Origin: Porphyridium purpureum
Lineage: Eukaryota > Rhodophyta > Bangiophyceae > Porphyridiales > Porphyridiaceae
Length of the DNA stretch: 64,000 bases
Reading direction: 5' to 3'
NCBI GenBank assembly: GCA_008690995.1
Contig: VRMN01000014.1
Coordinates: forward strand, 310,001-374,000
Shown here: piece after piece, positions 16,023-26,959 of the stretch
Position numbering within the stretch: the first letter of the stretch is position 1
Layout: each line of letters starts with the position of its first letter
Made by a program: the position numbers and the translations under genes
Notes under the pieces: generated by a model
Told to the model about the DNA's origin: nothing
Seen by the model: only the letters and a program-made list of their open reading frames with translations
Databases searched by the model: none

Positions 16023-18971
16023 ATGAAGAAGCTGCAGCAAAAGCTGGCCACCGGCAAGCACCGCCGCTCCGCGTCCATGTCGCGTGAGAGCGTGGGCGTG
16101 GCGGCAGAGGGCTCGGGAATAAATAAGGATGCGCGGTATGGGCATGGAAGTGCGCAGAATTCGTCCGCGGCGTCGTTTCTGTCGCGCATCAAGTTTACGA
16201 AGCGCTCGTTGCGCTCCGTAATTAAGCGCTCGGGGATCTTATCCGCGGTGCGAATGAACCAGGGCGCGGGCGCAGACAAGGGCTCCGACGCAGACGACTC
16301 GCAGATGAATGCGGCGCCGGGGAAGGGCGACCGCAAGTACAATGGCGGGAAGTACACGGGCAATGGGCACGGCGCGGACGGAAACCATCACCTCGGCATG
16401 TCGTGGAACACAGACAACTTTCGCGAGTCGCAGAACATTTTCTACAATGATGATCTAGATATTGCCAAGCTGCAGGTGCCCAAGAATCAGTTTATGCAGT
16501 ACGACAGCTTGGTGCGCGGCACGCAGCGCATGCGCAGCTCGACCGACTCGAACGGCACCGAACAGCAGCACTTGATGCGCTCCGTAAGATTTGACCGTGA
16601 GGAGAACTATGCACAAGAAGACGAGAAGCGGCTGGTGCGCGTGGCCCGCCTGGCAAACCGAGCGTCGCGCGGCTCGGCCGAGGCCGGCACGGCCATGTGC
16701 GCGCTGCTCGTCGAGCAAATTTCGTCCGTGGAGCGCTACATTGCGCACGTGCGTACACTGATGTACGAATCAAGCCAGGTGGTCAATGAACTCCCGGAGA
16801 AACCGCCGCTCATGATGAGCTCCCACGCGGCGCCGGGTCAGCCGAGCGCGGGCAAGCAGGCATCCACAGCGCTCCCGGCCGCGAAAAGCATTTCGCCGCT
16901 TTTGCTAGAGGAGGAAAACACGGCGTTTCAGCGCACCATGGCGATGCAGCGCAAGCTGTGGGAAGTCGAGGCCGCCATGAAGCAGGGCAAGTTTCGTACG
17001 GCGATTGGCATTGTGGAGGAGCTGAAAAAGTCCAAGTCGTTCGTTGATGATCCCGGGCGTGTCGACAAGCTGGACGAGCTCACTGGCGAGATGGTGGAGC
17101 TGCTCAAACAGCGTTCTCGCAGACGATTGCGGCACATGCAGAACTGCCAGCAGTTTGTGAGTGGTGTCGGCAGCGGTGGGCGCGCTTCGACACACCCGAA
17201 CGCGCTGCACGTGCAGGACGCAAAGTACTTGCTGCGCCTCGCACGGGTGGAGGACGCGCGGGATGAGATCTTTGCGTTTGCGAGTGCGCGGCTCTCGGCA
17301 AGCTTGCAGAAGTATGGCGGCGGCGGAGACAGCGCGAGTTTAGAGAATCAGAATCAAAGCAGCGCCCATCAGCACGGCGTTGAGGGCGTGATGCGGGAGC
17401 TGTTTGTGCAGATCACCGCGACATACATAGAGGTGGAGTCAGTGCTCGACCCGCAGATCGCGCGGGAGGCCGCCGTGCTGATGATGAATCCCTGGACGAG
17501 CGGCGCGATGTCGTCTGCTTTTGGGGTACAGCAGTCACAGCATGACGGTGCGAACGCCATGGCACGCCGCTTGTCGTCCGCGGCAACGGGTATCAACATG
17601 TCTGGTGCGGGTGCGGGAGGCAGCGCGGTGGACGCGCTGGCCTTGAATGTGGCAGGCAACTGTCGCATTGGGGCGGCTGCCAGTGTCGCACCGGCCGTGC
17701 TCACACCCGACGAAGCAGAGCAGCAGGCGCACGCCACGTGGCAGCTGTTTCTGTGGATGATGGTGGAATTGCAGAATGCATTCGAAAGATACCTAGTGCC
17801 CAAGCTTGGCGGGCGGAACAACAACGCTCCCAAGCCATCGCTCGCCATTCTCGCGCGGCTGCAGGCGCAGCTGAAGAATGCCTTCTTAGATACGGAGCAC
17901 GCACGCGTGACGGAGTTTCTGGAACCGTGGGCAAGCGCGGGAATCGCGCCCGGTGTGGCTGCGTACTTGAGCGCGGCCACACGTCGCACTAATGAAAAGC
18001 GCATTCAAGAAAAGCTTGCGCAGGTCAGCGCGCTGTGCTTTGCGCGCATCAGCCTGTACCTCGAGCCCAGCATTATCGACGCTTTTGAGGCCGAGTGCGC
18101 CGGCCTCGTTGCCAAGAGCACGCGCCTCATCAAGGAGGACTCGGGTGAGCTGCGGCTGACGCCTGTGCACGAGCTGTACCAGGGCACGTTTTTGAGCAGC
18201 GAACGGTCGCAGCTGTCGTCGAGCGCCAGCAGTGCTGTCGCGAGTTGCGAGTTGAGCGCCAGCTGCGCGAGTCTCGTCAAGGCGGTGCTTAAAATTGCCC
18301 AGTGCTCGGTGGAGTTTGTGCAAACTAACGCAGTGTACTACCCGTACTTTATCAGCTGCATTGCCAAGCCGCTCGAGACGTATGTCTCGTACATCGGCCA
18401 GTCGCAACTGAAGGACTCGGTCGTGCGGCTCAACTTGCTCGCGCTTGGGCGCACTTTTGTGCCTACGCTAATTCACTGGCTCACTGAAACGCTCGATTAC
18501 GCGGTGCCCGAGGTCGACATGGTTCTGCAAGGCATCGGTGACCAGACGGGTCTGGACGTGGCGAAGCGATCCACCGGTGCCGGATTGACAGCGGCATCGT
18601 CGGCATCGACGATATCGGCATCCTCGTCTTCGTCGCTGCTCGTGAGAAAAAGTACGTCCGCGGTGGTGCGGCGAAAGATGGGCGCGGCAGCCGCAGGCTT
18701 GATTTCGCCGGCGCGCACGCGCCCGCCGGCACCTGCGTCCAGTGCCGCGCAACTACCTTTGGGGAAAGCCAGCGAGGTGAACGCGGCCACGACGCAACCG
18801 CGAATACGGCATGTAAGGAGGGGCTCGATTGACGACGACTTCACGCTCGCGATGCAGCAGCCGCGTGACGCGGCCCTAGCGTCGCACGACAAGTCGGCCA
18901 AGGCCAAGCAGCAAGTCGATATCGACATGATCCGTCGCAAGCTCCAGCATTTCCGCTCTTCGGGTGACTAG
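16023..18971 (+). CDS. Exo84-like exocyst / CATCHR tethering subunit (tentative)
   Basis: 982 residues. The N-terminal ~160 are basic and Gly-rich, and the last ~130 are Ser/Ala-rich and disordered. Between them the protein is helical, with a segment (VERYIAHVRTLMYESSQVVN) that could be the coiled coil preceding the rod. KYLLRLARVEDARDEIFAFA resembles the LLxRLGRxEEARELF signature of Exo84. The C-terminal part (SLVKAVLKIAQCSVEFVQTN ... FISCIAKPLETYVSYI ... LGRTFVPTLIHWLTETLDY) resembles the Exo84 C-terminal helical bundle. Exo84 is one of eight exocyst subunits that tether secretory vesicles to the plasma membrane. Another CATCHR-family subunit (COG, GARP) is possible. The assignment rests on pattern resemblance only. 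Confidence 0.45.
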   Translation: MKKLQQKLATGKHRRSASMSRESVGVAAEGSGINKDARYGHGSAQNSSAASFLSRIKFTKRSLRSVIKRSGILSAVRMNQGAGADKGSDADDSQMNAAPGKGDRKYNGGKYTGNGHGADGNHHLGMSWNTDNFRESQNIFYNDDLDIAKLQVPKNQFMQYDSLVRGTQRMRSSTDSNGTEQQHLMRSVRFDREENYAQEDEKRLVRVARLANRASRGSAEAGTAMCALLVEQISSVERYIAHVRTLMYESSQVVNELPEKPPLMMSSHAAPGQPSAGKQASTALPAAKSISPLLLEEENTAFQRTMAMQRKLWEVEAAMKQGKFRTAIGIVEELKKSKSFVDDPGRVDKLDELTGEMVELLKQRSRRRLRHMQNCQQFVSGVGSGGRASTHPNALHVQDAKYLLRLARVEDARDEIFAFASARLSASLQKYGGGGDSASLENQNQSSAHQHGVEGVMRELFVQITATYIEVESVLDPQIAREAAVLMMNPWTSGAMSSAFGVQQSQHDGANAMARRLSSAATGINMSGAGAGGSAVDALALNVAGNCRIGAAASVAPAVLTPDEAEQQAHATWQLFLWMMVELQNAFERYLVPKLGGRNNNAPKPSLAILARLQAQLKNAFLDTEHARVTEFLEPWASAGIAPGVAAYLSAATRRTNEKRIQEKLAQVSALCFARISLYLEPSIIDAFEAECAGLVAKSTRLIKEDSGELRLTPVHELYQGTFLSSERSQLSSSASSAVASCELSASCASLVKAVLKIAQCSVEFVQTNAVYYPYFISCIAKPLETYVSYIGQSQLKDSVVRLNLLALGRTFVPTLIHWLTETLDYAVPEVDMVLQGIGDQTGLDVAKRSTGAGLTAASSASTISASSSSSLLVRKSTSAVVRRKMGAAAAGLISPARTRPPAPASSAAQLPLGKASEVNAATTQPRIRHVRRGSIDDDFTLAMQQPRDAALASHDKSAKAKQQVDIDMIRRKLQHFRSSGD

Positions 18972-20468
18972 TCTGCATCCGTCGCGTCGCTTTCCGCAAG
19001 GAGCCAGTTCAGTCGTTCTGGGTGAAGAGCCTAGGGTCACGCACCTCTGCCATACTCGGCACATCCACCCAGTCTTGTCATTTGCACATCCTCGTGTTGA
19101 AACCTAACTAAAGACATGGCCACCCATCCATTCTCCGTTGTGCAGGCGCTGCTAGTGACGCAAGAAAAAGAATCCCACGCAACCAATGAAGTCTCCTCTC
19201 GCCCCAGCGTTTTCGTGGCGCGTGCCAAACGAGAACGTGTGTGTGCCAGCATTCCCCGCTGCGCATGTCAAGCTATTCACACACATTGACAACGCCTCTT
19301 CCCTATCCCTTTGTCCACAGGAGCACACACACACACACACACACACACCCCATCACCTACAACATACCACCTACAACATACCACCTTTCTTCACGTTCCA
19401 GGCACATGCTGCCCTGTAACTCCACAACGCCCTCAGCTACCACCACCATCACCACCACCATCCTCGCCAAGCTCACGGCTCACGGCTCGCTCCATGATTC
19501 CAAACGCCACACGCATCTGCCACGCAAGGGCGCCCAACCCAGCCATCTACCACCCATGAACATACCCAAAGACAAAGGACCGCCATCGATATTACACAAG
19601 ACCCGTGTCCACGCACGAATGCCATCGCACGCACAACACACATACACACACACACAGGTCAAGTCATTCTCATCATCATCATGACAAAGCAGCGGATGAT
19701 GAGCCAGATATTCCGCACCCACCACCGCTGCTGCAGCTCCTAGCTACATCCACCACCATCCACAATCCACGTCCTCCAATGACCGCGCTCATGCTGGCTG
19801 GCTGTGGCCCACTCTCAGCCTGTATCCCACTCGTTCTTCCAACCCACACGCACACACACGGGTCATTCCCAGCCATCACCAGCCATCACCAGCCAATACC
19901 ATCTCTACCTTCCAGAGCCCCACGCGGCTGTGTACACACCGCTCCCTGCACGAAGCGCCAGGCGCCCCTGCTCTGCTCTGCTCTGCTGCTCCGCGCTGCG
20001 CCGCGTTGATTTTCGTGCCGCAACGGCGCGGTGGGCGGAAATGCGCGCTTGTGCTCGCTGAATTCGGCGCGGTTTTCATATGAAGACACGCGGCGCGCTG
20101 ATTTTTTTGGGTGCAACGCTTGGCGCTGCTGCGCCTGGAAGAGACACGCGCAGCCGCAGGTGCAGGGGCGCGGCTGACGCGAGTGCCGATGCGCGTGACT
20201 GGCTGGAGCGCGGCAGATAGTCGAGATATTAGGAGAGGCACAGAGCTAGGATAACGCGCCTTAGAGAGTCAGAGAGGCGTGACAACTGAAAACTGGACTG
20301 GAAGAGGGAGTGATGCTGAGAGAAGAGCGGAGAGGTAGAAAGCGTGTGGTCGGCAGGTAGAGCGGCGAGAACGGGGACAGGAAGAAGGTTACTTGTTGTG
20401 GCGCCACAGAAAAGCTGGCGGTCTCGAGTTCGAGTCGTGTCGAGGGGAACGGGTCTGCGTGTGAGGGT
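18972..20468. other. Microsatellite-rich intergenic region
   Basis: About 1.5 kb with a (CA)n run at ~19323-19348, a repeated CACCTACAACATAC at ~19355-19385, CACCAT runs at ~19440-19462 and another CA run at ~19640-19660. No domain-bearing frame was found; the Thr/His-rich frames across it reflect the microsatellites. Confidence 0.55.
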
Positions 20469-20873
20469 GTGTTGAGAGTGGAGCGGAGCTGGGTTGCGGA
20501 CAGGATGGAGAGAGTGCCGGGGAATACTGGTGAGGAGGATGTGAGGCAAGTGCGGGTTGTCGACAGGCTCACAGACGAGAACACGGTGAAGAATAGGCGG
20601 ACCGCGTATGAGCACGAGCATGTGGTGCAGGTGTCTGCGTACGTCTTTAACGAGCAGCAGCCAGACCACGCGTTGGAGCAGCTGGGCGGCTTTTTCGGCC
20701 CGCAGGAGGAGCTCGCGTTTTGGCTGTTGCCAAGTTATGCGCGCTCACCGTCCGCCGTGTCCAGCGCCCCCGCGCTTCAAAAGTGCGGGTCAGACACGTC
20801 CTCCAGCTTGGATGGCTCGGAGAGCGGCGCAGAAAAGTCGGTCCGCGTGTCCGCGCAACTAACATTCATATAA
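20469..20873 (+). CDS. Small hypothetical protein
   Basis: 134-residue frame; Met13 (20505) is an equally good start. The first two thirds look like folded protein (YEHEHVVQVSAYVFNEQQPD, GGFFGPQEELAFWLLPSYAR); the rest is Ser-rich. I do not recognise the family. It sits alone between the Exo84-like gene and RAD50 on the same strand. It could be part of a spliced gene or chance coding. Confidence 0.3.
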   Translation: MLRVERSWVADRMERVPGNTGEEDVRQVRVVDRLTDENTVKNRRTAYEHEHVVQVSAYVFNEQQPDHALEQLGGFFGPQEELAFWLLPSYARSPSAVSSAPALQKCGSDTSSSLDGSESGAEKSVRVSAQLTFI

Positions 20874-22409
20874 GAGCGCGCAAGCTTGAACGACACCTCA
20901 CATGATATACACCCGAGCAGCTGGCTCGAGCCACGCGGCTTGGCGTTTAAATTAATCGACGATGCCGCGCAGAAGCAAACGCCCGGACGCGGAGAACAAC
21001 GTGAAGACTGAGTCGTGGCCACGGCGAAAACAGTCGCACAGGACTGACTCACGTTGTGCCGAGACAAACGCGGCGCGCTTCGGCTGCGCTTGCAGTCATG
21101 GTTCACTCTACGTCCGCATCAGAGAAGTGCGAGGCACTGTGAAGCTGCCCAGCATGGTAGAAAACTCGGTCTTTTCGGCACGCCTCGCTCTCTGAAGCCG
21201 CTGCAAAAATTGACATACAATCATTGTGTGGAACTTGACGTGCTCATCGTTCCTGCATACATAGAAAACACAATTGTTCATGATTAAATGACCTGGCGAG
21301 CGCCAGACGCATTATGTAAAGCAAGCGCCTTGTACCGACTAGCCGTACGAGGCCGTCCCGCAAAGTAGGCGAGACCGTCATTGAAACTCTGGCGCGAAAG
21401 AAAACACGCAGTCAGAAGGAATCCCATCAGAAAAAAATTTCAAGGACTTGCAATTTGGTCGCAGCGGCATCCCGGCTTGGAACACACAGAGTCCAATGCG
21501 CTTTTACCGAACGAATCGCAGCAAAAAAGAATCGACTGAGGGACAGCTGGGTTTGCGTGGCCCCACACATCTCCTGTCGGACGGTTCCCCAAATTTGCGC
21601 ACAGACGTTCGAATGCACAACGGCATGAAGAGCTTTTGCAAGTCACGAAACTTCCAAGGACTTGGTGTACACCGCTTGACAAGCTCGAGCGAGTCCAGGA
21701 ACAGTGTTTGTGCGCGCGTCACTGTGCACAATATTTCAGACCGCTATATGACACCCGCACATTGCCCCCCCACGATGCACGTCTCGGCGCCAAAACTCAC
21801 AAGACCCAGACGCACGCCTCGCAGACAACGTCCACACCGTGCTGGATCCGCTCGGGCGTGACAACCAACACACTTGGCAGCTCGCTGGTGCGCTCCAACC
21901 TCGGCACGCATGCGCCACGCACTTGTGCGCGCTGAGCGACAAGTGATGGCTCCATTATTGCGTCTCTGACGGCCGCTTACGTGTTGCGCACGCACGGTCG
22001 ACGCGGCATTGCCCTTCGTCGTATCAATGCGACCGCATTGTCGCGCGCCTTTGCTCGCAGCACGTCAGCCGCGCTCGAACATCGACGGCGTTGACGAAGA
22101 ATTAGGAAGAGAGAGAGACGGCGTGTGTGCGCGCGTGTGAGTGTACGAACTGCGGATCCTCACGCACCTGGACTTGGACGGGGCCATGGCCTGGCTCGCG
22201 CATGAAACTGGCTCGGCGCAGCAGTGTGGATGATCACGTGGTTGGACTGGACGGAACAGACTAGGATAAACTTTGGCGCAGTCGACGCGTCGTTGGCAGT
22301 GGTGGTTTACAGGAAGAAGGAGACGCGGCGAGGCTTGTGGAGGGCAGCATACGGAAATAGGACTGGCGTTGCTGGCTCTGCACGTACGCGCGCGTGCGGA
22401 CGGGGCAGG
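20874..22409. other. Intergenic region upstream of RAD50
   Basis: About 1.5 kb of moderate GC content. Several 60-140 codon frames occur on both strands, none with a recognisable motif. A GA-rich run lies at ~22105-22120. The in-frame extension of RAD50 from 22224 to 22409 is not similar to RAD50 and is treated as leader. Confidence 0.45.
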
Positions 22410-25400
22410 ATGTCGAGCATAGATTTGTTGGGGATATCAGGGATCAGGAGCTTTGGCGTAGGGACCGTGGAGCAGGTGAATTTTTACAGGCCGTTGACGA
22501 TCATTGCTGGCAAGAATGGGTCAGGCAAGACAACGATTATCGAGTGCCTGAAGATGGCGCTTACTGGAGAATTGCCGCCGAACGTGTCGCGTGGCGCGGC
22601 GTTCGTGCATGATCCGTCCGTGTCGGACGAGGTCGAGACAAAGGCGTTGATCCGGCTCGAGTTTCAGGACGCACTGAATCATAAATTCTTCATCAAGCGC
22701 AAGCTGCAGCTCAGTAATCGCGGCGCGCGACCAGAATTCAAGACCGTGGAGAACGTGATTTCGACGCTCATGAGGAACACCGGGCGCAAGGAGATTATGT
22801 CGTCGCGCTGTGTTGATGTCAATGAGATTGCGCCGCAGCTCATGGGCGTGTCGCGCGCAGTGCTGGACAATGTCATTTTCGTGCACCAGGATGAGTCGCT
22901 GTGGCCTCTGGGCGAACACAAGGATCTCAAAGCCAAGTTTGATGCCATTTTCGAGTCGACACGCTACACAAAGGCGCTAGATGATATTCGCAAACGCAGA
23001 AAGGAGCTTGCTGTCCAGCTGCGCGTTGCGCGCGCCGAGCTCGAGGTTTGGAAACAGCGTGTTGAGCAGTTTGAAAAGGCGCGCATGGAGTATGAGCTGC
23101 TGCACGCTCAAGTGCTTGAGCTGGAGCGTGAGCTTGCAGTGCTAGTCGAGCAGATGGAAAGGGTGGAGGCGCGCATCAATACGCTCGCCGCACAGGCCGA
23201 GCAGGTACGGCAAATGCATGAGCGTGTCACACAGCTAGAGTTCGCCGTGAACGGCAAGAAGCGCGAGCTGGACGCGCTGCGCGAGTGCATGAAACCCAGC
23301 ACGACGCTGGAGGCGCTTAGTGACGAGCAAATGCGAGCCCAGAAGGACGATTTGCGCGCCGAGTTTGAGCAACTCGCCGGTGTGCAGCAGGCACATCGCG
23401 AGGAGCTGGGCCAACAAAAGCGTGCACTGGCTCACGCAGAAGAGCAAATCGTAGGAATCTCGCGCCTTGAGGGCGAGTTGCGCGTGCGGCAGGAATCGCA
23501 CGACAAACACCGCTCTGAATTACGCGTGTTGATGAAAGATATGATACAGTCATACGCACAGCATCTCGGCGGCGCCGGTCAGGTGACAGGTGGTGCAAAT
23601 GTCAGCAGCTTGGAGGGCGACGCATTGGTGGAGGCCGGCTCGGCCCTCCTTTGCAAGCTCGAGCAACGGCAGCGCGAGATGGCGGCAGCTGTGGAGCGAA
23701 AACGTGCAGAGTACGAGGAGCTGAATAATCGCACCACGGAGCGACTCAATTCGCTCAAGTATACGGCCACTAGTGCCAAGCGGCAGCTGCAGGACATTAA
23801 AACTGCAATCACTGACGCGCGCAGCAGTTGCATGGCCATACGCGCAGAGGGCGATGAAGTTGAGCTCAAGCATGGCAACGAAGCCGCGCTGATGCGTATG
23901 ATTGCCGAGCTGAATGACAAAGCATCCGACCTTACTTCCGAGATTGATCAGCTGCGCAACCGCGGATCTGGCGGTGAGTCGCTCAACCTGTCTGCACAGA
24001 TCCAGACCAAACGTTCCGCCGTCGATCGTCTCAAGGTCGAGCTGACAGCGCTGCGCGAGCGCCGCACGCAATTTGAGCAGGCGCAGAAGCTGCTCGCGCG
24101 CATCGAGGTGGTCCACGAACAGCTCAGCCAAAAGGATTCTGCCGCTGCGATTGCGCGCCGAGTCGCGCGCGACTATCTTCTTCTAGTCACAAATAGCCAT
24201 GACTTGGAGGATTTGCGTGCAGGCTTTCACGCATACGAGAAAGATGCCACAGGGCAAGCGGCAGGCCAGCACGACGCACTTGTTCTCATCGCCGATCAGG
24301 TGAAGCGCGCACAAAAGAAGAATGAAGGCCGCGTTGCCGAACTGACCTCGTCAGTTGCTGAGCTGTCGCACGAGCGTGCACAACTGATCTCCACAATCAC
24401 TCAGGACACCGAGAAGCTTCAACAGAGCATCCCGGCGACAGTGACGCGGCTGCAAAACATTCTTCGGGACGGCGTCAGGCACCCGCTGTGTATCGATACG
24501 TTTCGCGCTCTACTGGGTGATGGTCTGGATAGCGCGTCTGAGTTTGATGTGGGAAGGATTACGAGTGAGCATGTCGCGGAAGCGATCGACAACTTGGATG
24601 AGGAGGAGAAGCTGGCGACTCATCGCGTTGGCGCCGAATCGTATCTGGAAACCGTCATGGAACGCTCGCACAAGCGCAGGCGATGCTACTTGTGCACTCG
24701 ACCTTTCAGTACTGACGCCGAGGTTGAAGCCATGGACGCGAGTATAGACAAGCACCGCCGCTTTTTGCAGGATCAAAACAAGGCTTCGCATGACCATGCG
24801 GAATGCCGCACGCAACTCACCCAGATCCGGGATGCGCTGACAGAGTACCAGGTGGTACGGAGAGAAAGGGAAGCGCTCGAAACAAACGTGATGGATATGA
24901 AGAAGCGCATTCAGGAGCTCGACCACGAGCTGAGCCCCGATGCGCACGGTGCGCAAGCCGCTCTAAGTGACGCCGAGGCACTCAAGGAAATGCTCGCAAC
25001 GTATTTGACCCGCCACTACGAGAAATTTGAGCGGGCGAGCGCAGACGCACAGCAGGCGCGCGCCGAACTAGACGCAATGAAAGTCGGATTGAGAGAGAGT
25101 ACTGCTAGCAATGGTGGTGATGCGAACGCATCCGTGGCCGCAGTTGTGACACTTGGGGAACAGATTGACCTGAAAGAAAAGGAAAGCGATGCGCTACAAG
25201 CCGACCTGAGCGAGCTTTTTGCACTACAGCAGGCGCTTGCCCTGAGGGAAAAGGAGCTTGCGGATGTGCAAGCCAAAGTAGAACGGCAGCGGTCGCTGCT
25301 AGATGCGCAGCAGCGGCGTACGCGCGAGATTGACGCGTTGGAACGCGAGATTAGTGAACTGGAGACGAAACGCGAAGGTATCAAGTCCAGCGAAGCGCGC

Positions 25401-26636
25401 GCATGGAAGGAGTTGGACACAGGAGAGGCCGAGCGCACTGCCCAACTGAGTTTGCAGCGGCAGACGCTAAATCAATTAGCTGAGGAGCAGAAAAAGCTCG
25501 AGCGCGGAACGGACCGTCTTTCGACAAGCGTTGCGACGTTCCGCGCCAGCGTGATGGAGCAGGCGGCCGAGCGTCAGCATCAAGCTGTTCCGATTGCCCA
25601 GCAGATTGCTGATCTAGCTGCACAAAAGGAGGAGACGATGCGCGCCATTGGCGCAATGGAGCGGACACTAGCGGATGATGCTAGGTTTCTCGCTGACTTT
25701 GAAGGAAGGCAGCGCGAATTGACTGACCAGTTACGCCTTCGTGCGTTGCGGCACGAACTGGCGGATCTGAGCGCCGACCTTTCGTCTGCGCAGGCAGAGG
25801 TTGACGCGGCGCGCCGAAAAAGCCGTACGAGTCAAACGCCCGATCAGGATCTTGCGCACGAGCGTGATGCGTGGAACAAACTCAATAGTAACGTGCACGC
25901 CAAGCAGGGTAAGCTGGCAGCGATTAAGGAGTCCGAGGCAGCACGAAAGCGCGAGTTTGACACGGCGGCCAAGCAAGGCAGCGTCTTGGCATACCGTGAA
26001 CGACAGGGTGAGGTGCTTGCACGTGAAAATGCTCTCAAAGAGCTGGACGGCGTGTACCGCGAGGTGGACCGCGCGATCATGATGTATCATAACATGAAGA
26101 TGGCAGCGATCAACAACACGATCCGGCAGCTTTGGCAGTCGACGTATCGCGGGCACGATATCGAAGAAATCGAAATTGTGTCTGATGTTAGCATGCAGGG
26201 CGATGCGGCTGGTGGGACCGGTGGCGGTGCAAATGCGCGCCGTAGCTACAACTACCGCGTCGTCATGAAAAAGAGCGACGCAGTTCTAGACATGCGCGGC
26301 CGCTGCTCGGCAGGGCAAAAGGTGCTTGCGTGCCTCGTTATTCGGCTTGCTTTGGCAGAGAGCTTTTGCCACGCGTGCGGCGTGCTGGCGCTGGACGAAC
26401 CCACCACGAATCTCGACGCCGAGAATATGACGAGCCTTGCACGCGCGCTGTCAGGTGTAATTGAGTACCGAAAACTCCAGTCCAGTTTCCAGCTCGTCCT
26501 CATTACGCACGACTATCACTTTATCAACGAGCTGCAGAGCAAGCAGCTCGCGACAAAGTACTGCCAGGTGTACAAGGACCGCGAGGGCTACTCAAAAACC
26601 TGCGAAAAGTTCATCGAGGACCTGGATCGAGCATAG
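22410..26636 (+). CDS. RAD50: RAD50 DNA double-strand break repair ATPase
   Basis: 1408 residues with the start at MSSIDLLGISGIRSFG, the usual RAD50 N-terminus; an in-frame Met 62 codons earlier adds unrelated sequence. Walker A is GKNGSGKTT (34-42). Long coiled coils flank a zinc hook C759-Y-L-C762. The C-terminal lobe has the ABC signature CSAGQK (1299-1304) and Walker B LALDEP with D1329/E1330, followed by TTNLD. All match yeast and animal RAD50; length is close to the usual ~1310. With MRE11 it forms the complex that tethers and processes broken DNA ends and telomeres, and signals through ATM/Tel1. The gene is one uninterrupted frame. Confidence 0.97.
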   Translation: MSSIDLLGISGIRSFGVGTVEQVNFYRPLTIIAGKNGSGKTTIIECLKMALTGELPPNVSRGAAFVHDPSVSDEVETKALIRLEFQDALNHKFFIKRKLQLSNRGARPEFKTVENVISTLMRNTGRKEIMSSRCVDVNEIAPQLMGVSRAVLDNVIFVHQDESLWPLGEHKDLKAKFDAIFESTRYTKALDDIRKRRKELAVQLRVARAELEVWKQRVEQFEKARMEYELLHAQVLELERELAVLVEQMERVEARINTLAAQAEQVRQMHERVTQLEFAVNGKKRELDALRECMKPSTTLEALSDEQMRAQKDDLRAEFEQLAGVQQAHREELGQQKRALAHAEEQIVGISRLEGELRVRQESHDKHRSELRVLMKDMIQSYAQHLGGAGQVTGGANVSSLEGDALVEAGSALLCKLEQRQREMAAAVERKRAEYEELNNRTTERLNSLKYTATSAKRQLQDIKTAITDARSSCMAIRAEGDEVELKHGNEAALMRMIAELNDKASDLTSEIDQLRNRGSGGESLNLSAQIQTKRSAVDRLKVELTALRERRTQFEQAQKLLARIEVVHEQLSQKDSAAAIARRVARDYLLLVTNSHDLEDLRAGFHAYEKDATGQAAGQHDALVLIADQVKRAQKKNEGRVAELTSSVAELSHERAQLISTITQDTEKLQQSIPATVTRLQNILRDGVRHPLCIDTFRALLGDGLDSASEFDVGRITSEHVAEAIDNLDEEEKLATHRVGAESYLETVMERSHKRRRCYLCTRPFSTDAEVEAMDASIDKHRRFLQDQNKASHDHAECRTQLTQIRDALTEYQVVRREREALETNVMDMKKRIQELDHELSPDAHGAQAALSDAEALKEMLATYLTRHYEKFERASADAQQARAELDAMKVGLRESTASNGGDANASVAAVVTLGEQIDLKEKESDALQADLSELFALQQALALREKELADVQAKVERQRSLLDAQQRRTREIDALEREISELETKREGIKSSEARAWKELDTGEAERTAQLSLQRQTLNQLAEEQKKLERGTDRLSTSVATFRASVMEQAAERQHQAVPIAQQIADLAAQKEETMRAIGAMERTLADDARFLADFEGRQRELTDQLRLRALRHELADLSADLSSAQAEVDAARRKSRTSQTPDQDLAHERDAWNKLNSNVHAKQGKLAAIKESEAARKREFDTAAKQGSVLAYRERQGEVLARENALKELDGVYREVDRAIMMYHNMKMAAINNTIRQLWQSTYRGHDIEEIEIVSDVSMQGDAAGGTGGGANARRSYNYRVVMKKSDAVLDMRGRCSAGQKVLACLVIRLALAESFCHACGVLALDEPTTNLDAENMTSLARALSGVIEYRKLQSSFQLVLITHDYHFINELQSKQLATKYCQVYKDREGYSKTCEKFIEDLDRA

Positions 26637-26959
26637 CCCGAGGTGGTTTCGTGCCTTCTTTGTTTCGACTCTGAACTGTATCTTATCAGGCGTCCGCGCG
26701 GACAGCTGTGTGGATTGCATATGTGCTCGCGCATATGTGAACAGTGGAATGAGGGATGCACGGTGTGCGATAACGTGCACGTTGGTGCTGGCGGTCTCCT
26801 GGCGCCTCCACGCCATCATTAAGCTTATTGGGGTGTCCACGCGGGCGCTACACACGCTATGCCAAATATCCGAGCTGTGTGCGCGTGAATATAAGCGCTT
26901 GCGCGTCAAGTCTCAAGAGTCTGTCCCCTTTTTTTTGCCGACATTCATGTCTAGGAGCT
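26637..26959. other. Convergent intergenic region RAD50 / PP2C
   Basis: 323 bp between two stops. It contains a short direct repeat GCATATGTG at ~26716 and ~26730 separated by CTCGC. No gene is seen. Confidence 0.5.

Noticed and set aside
20395-20445. Possible tRNA B-box-like sequence (GAGTTCGAGTC)
   Set aside because: No matching A-box or cloverleaf could be drawn upstream, and no acceptor stem pairs.
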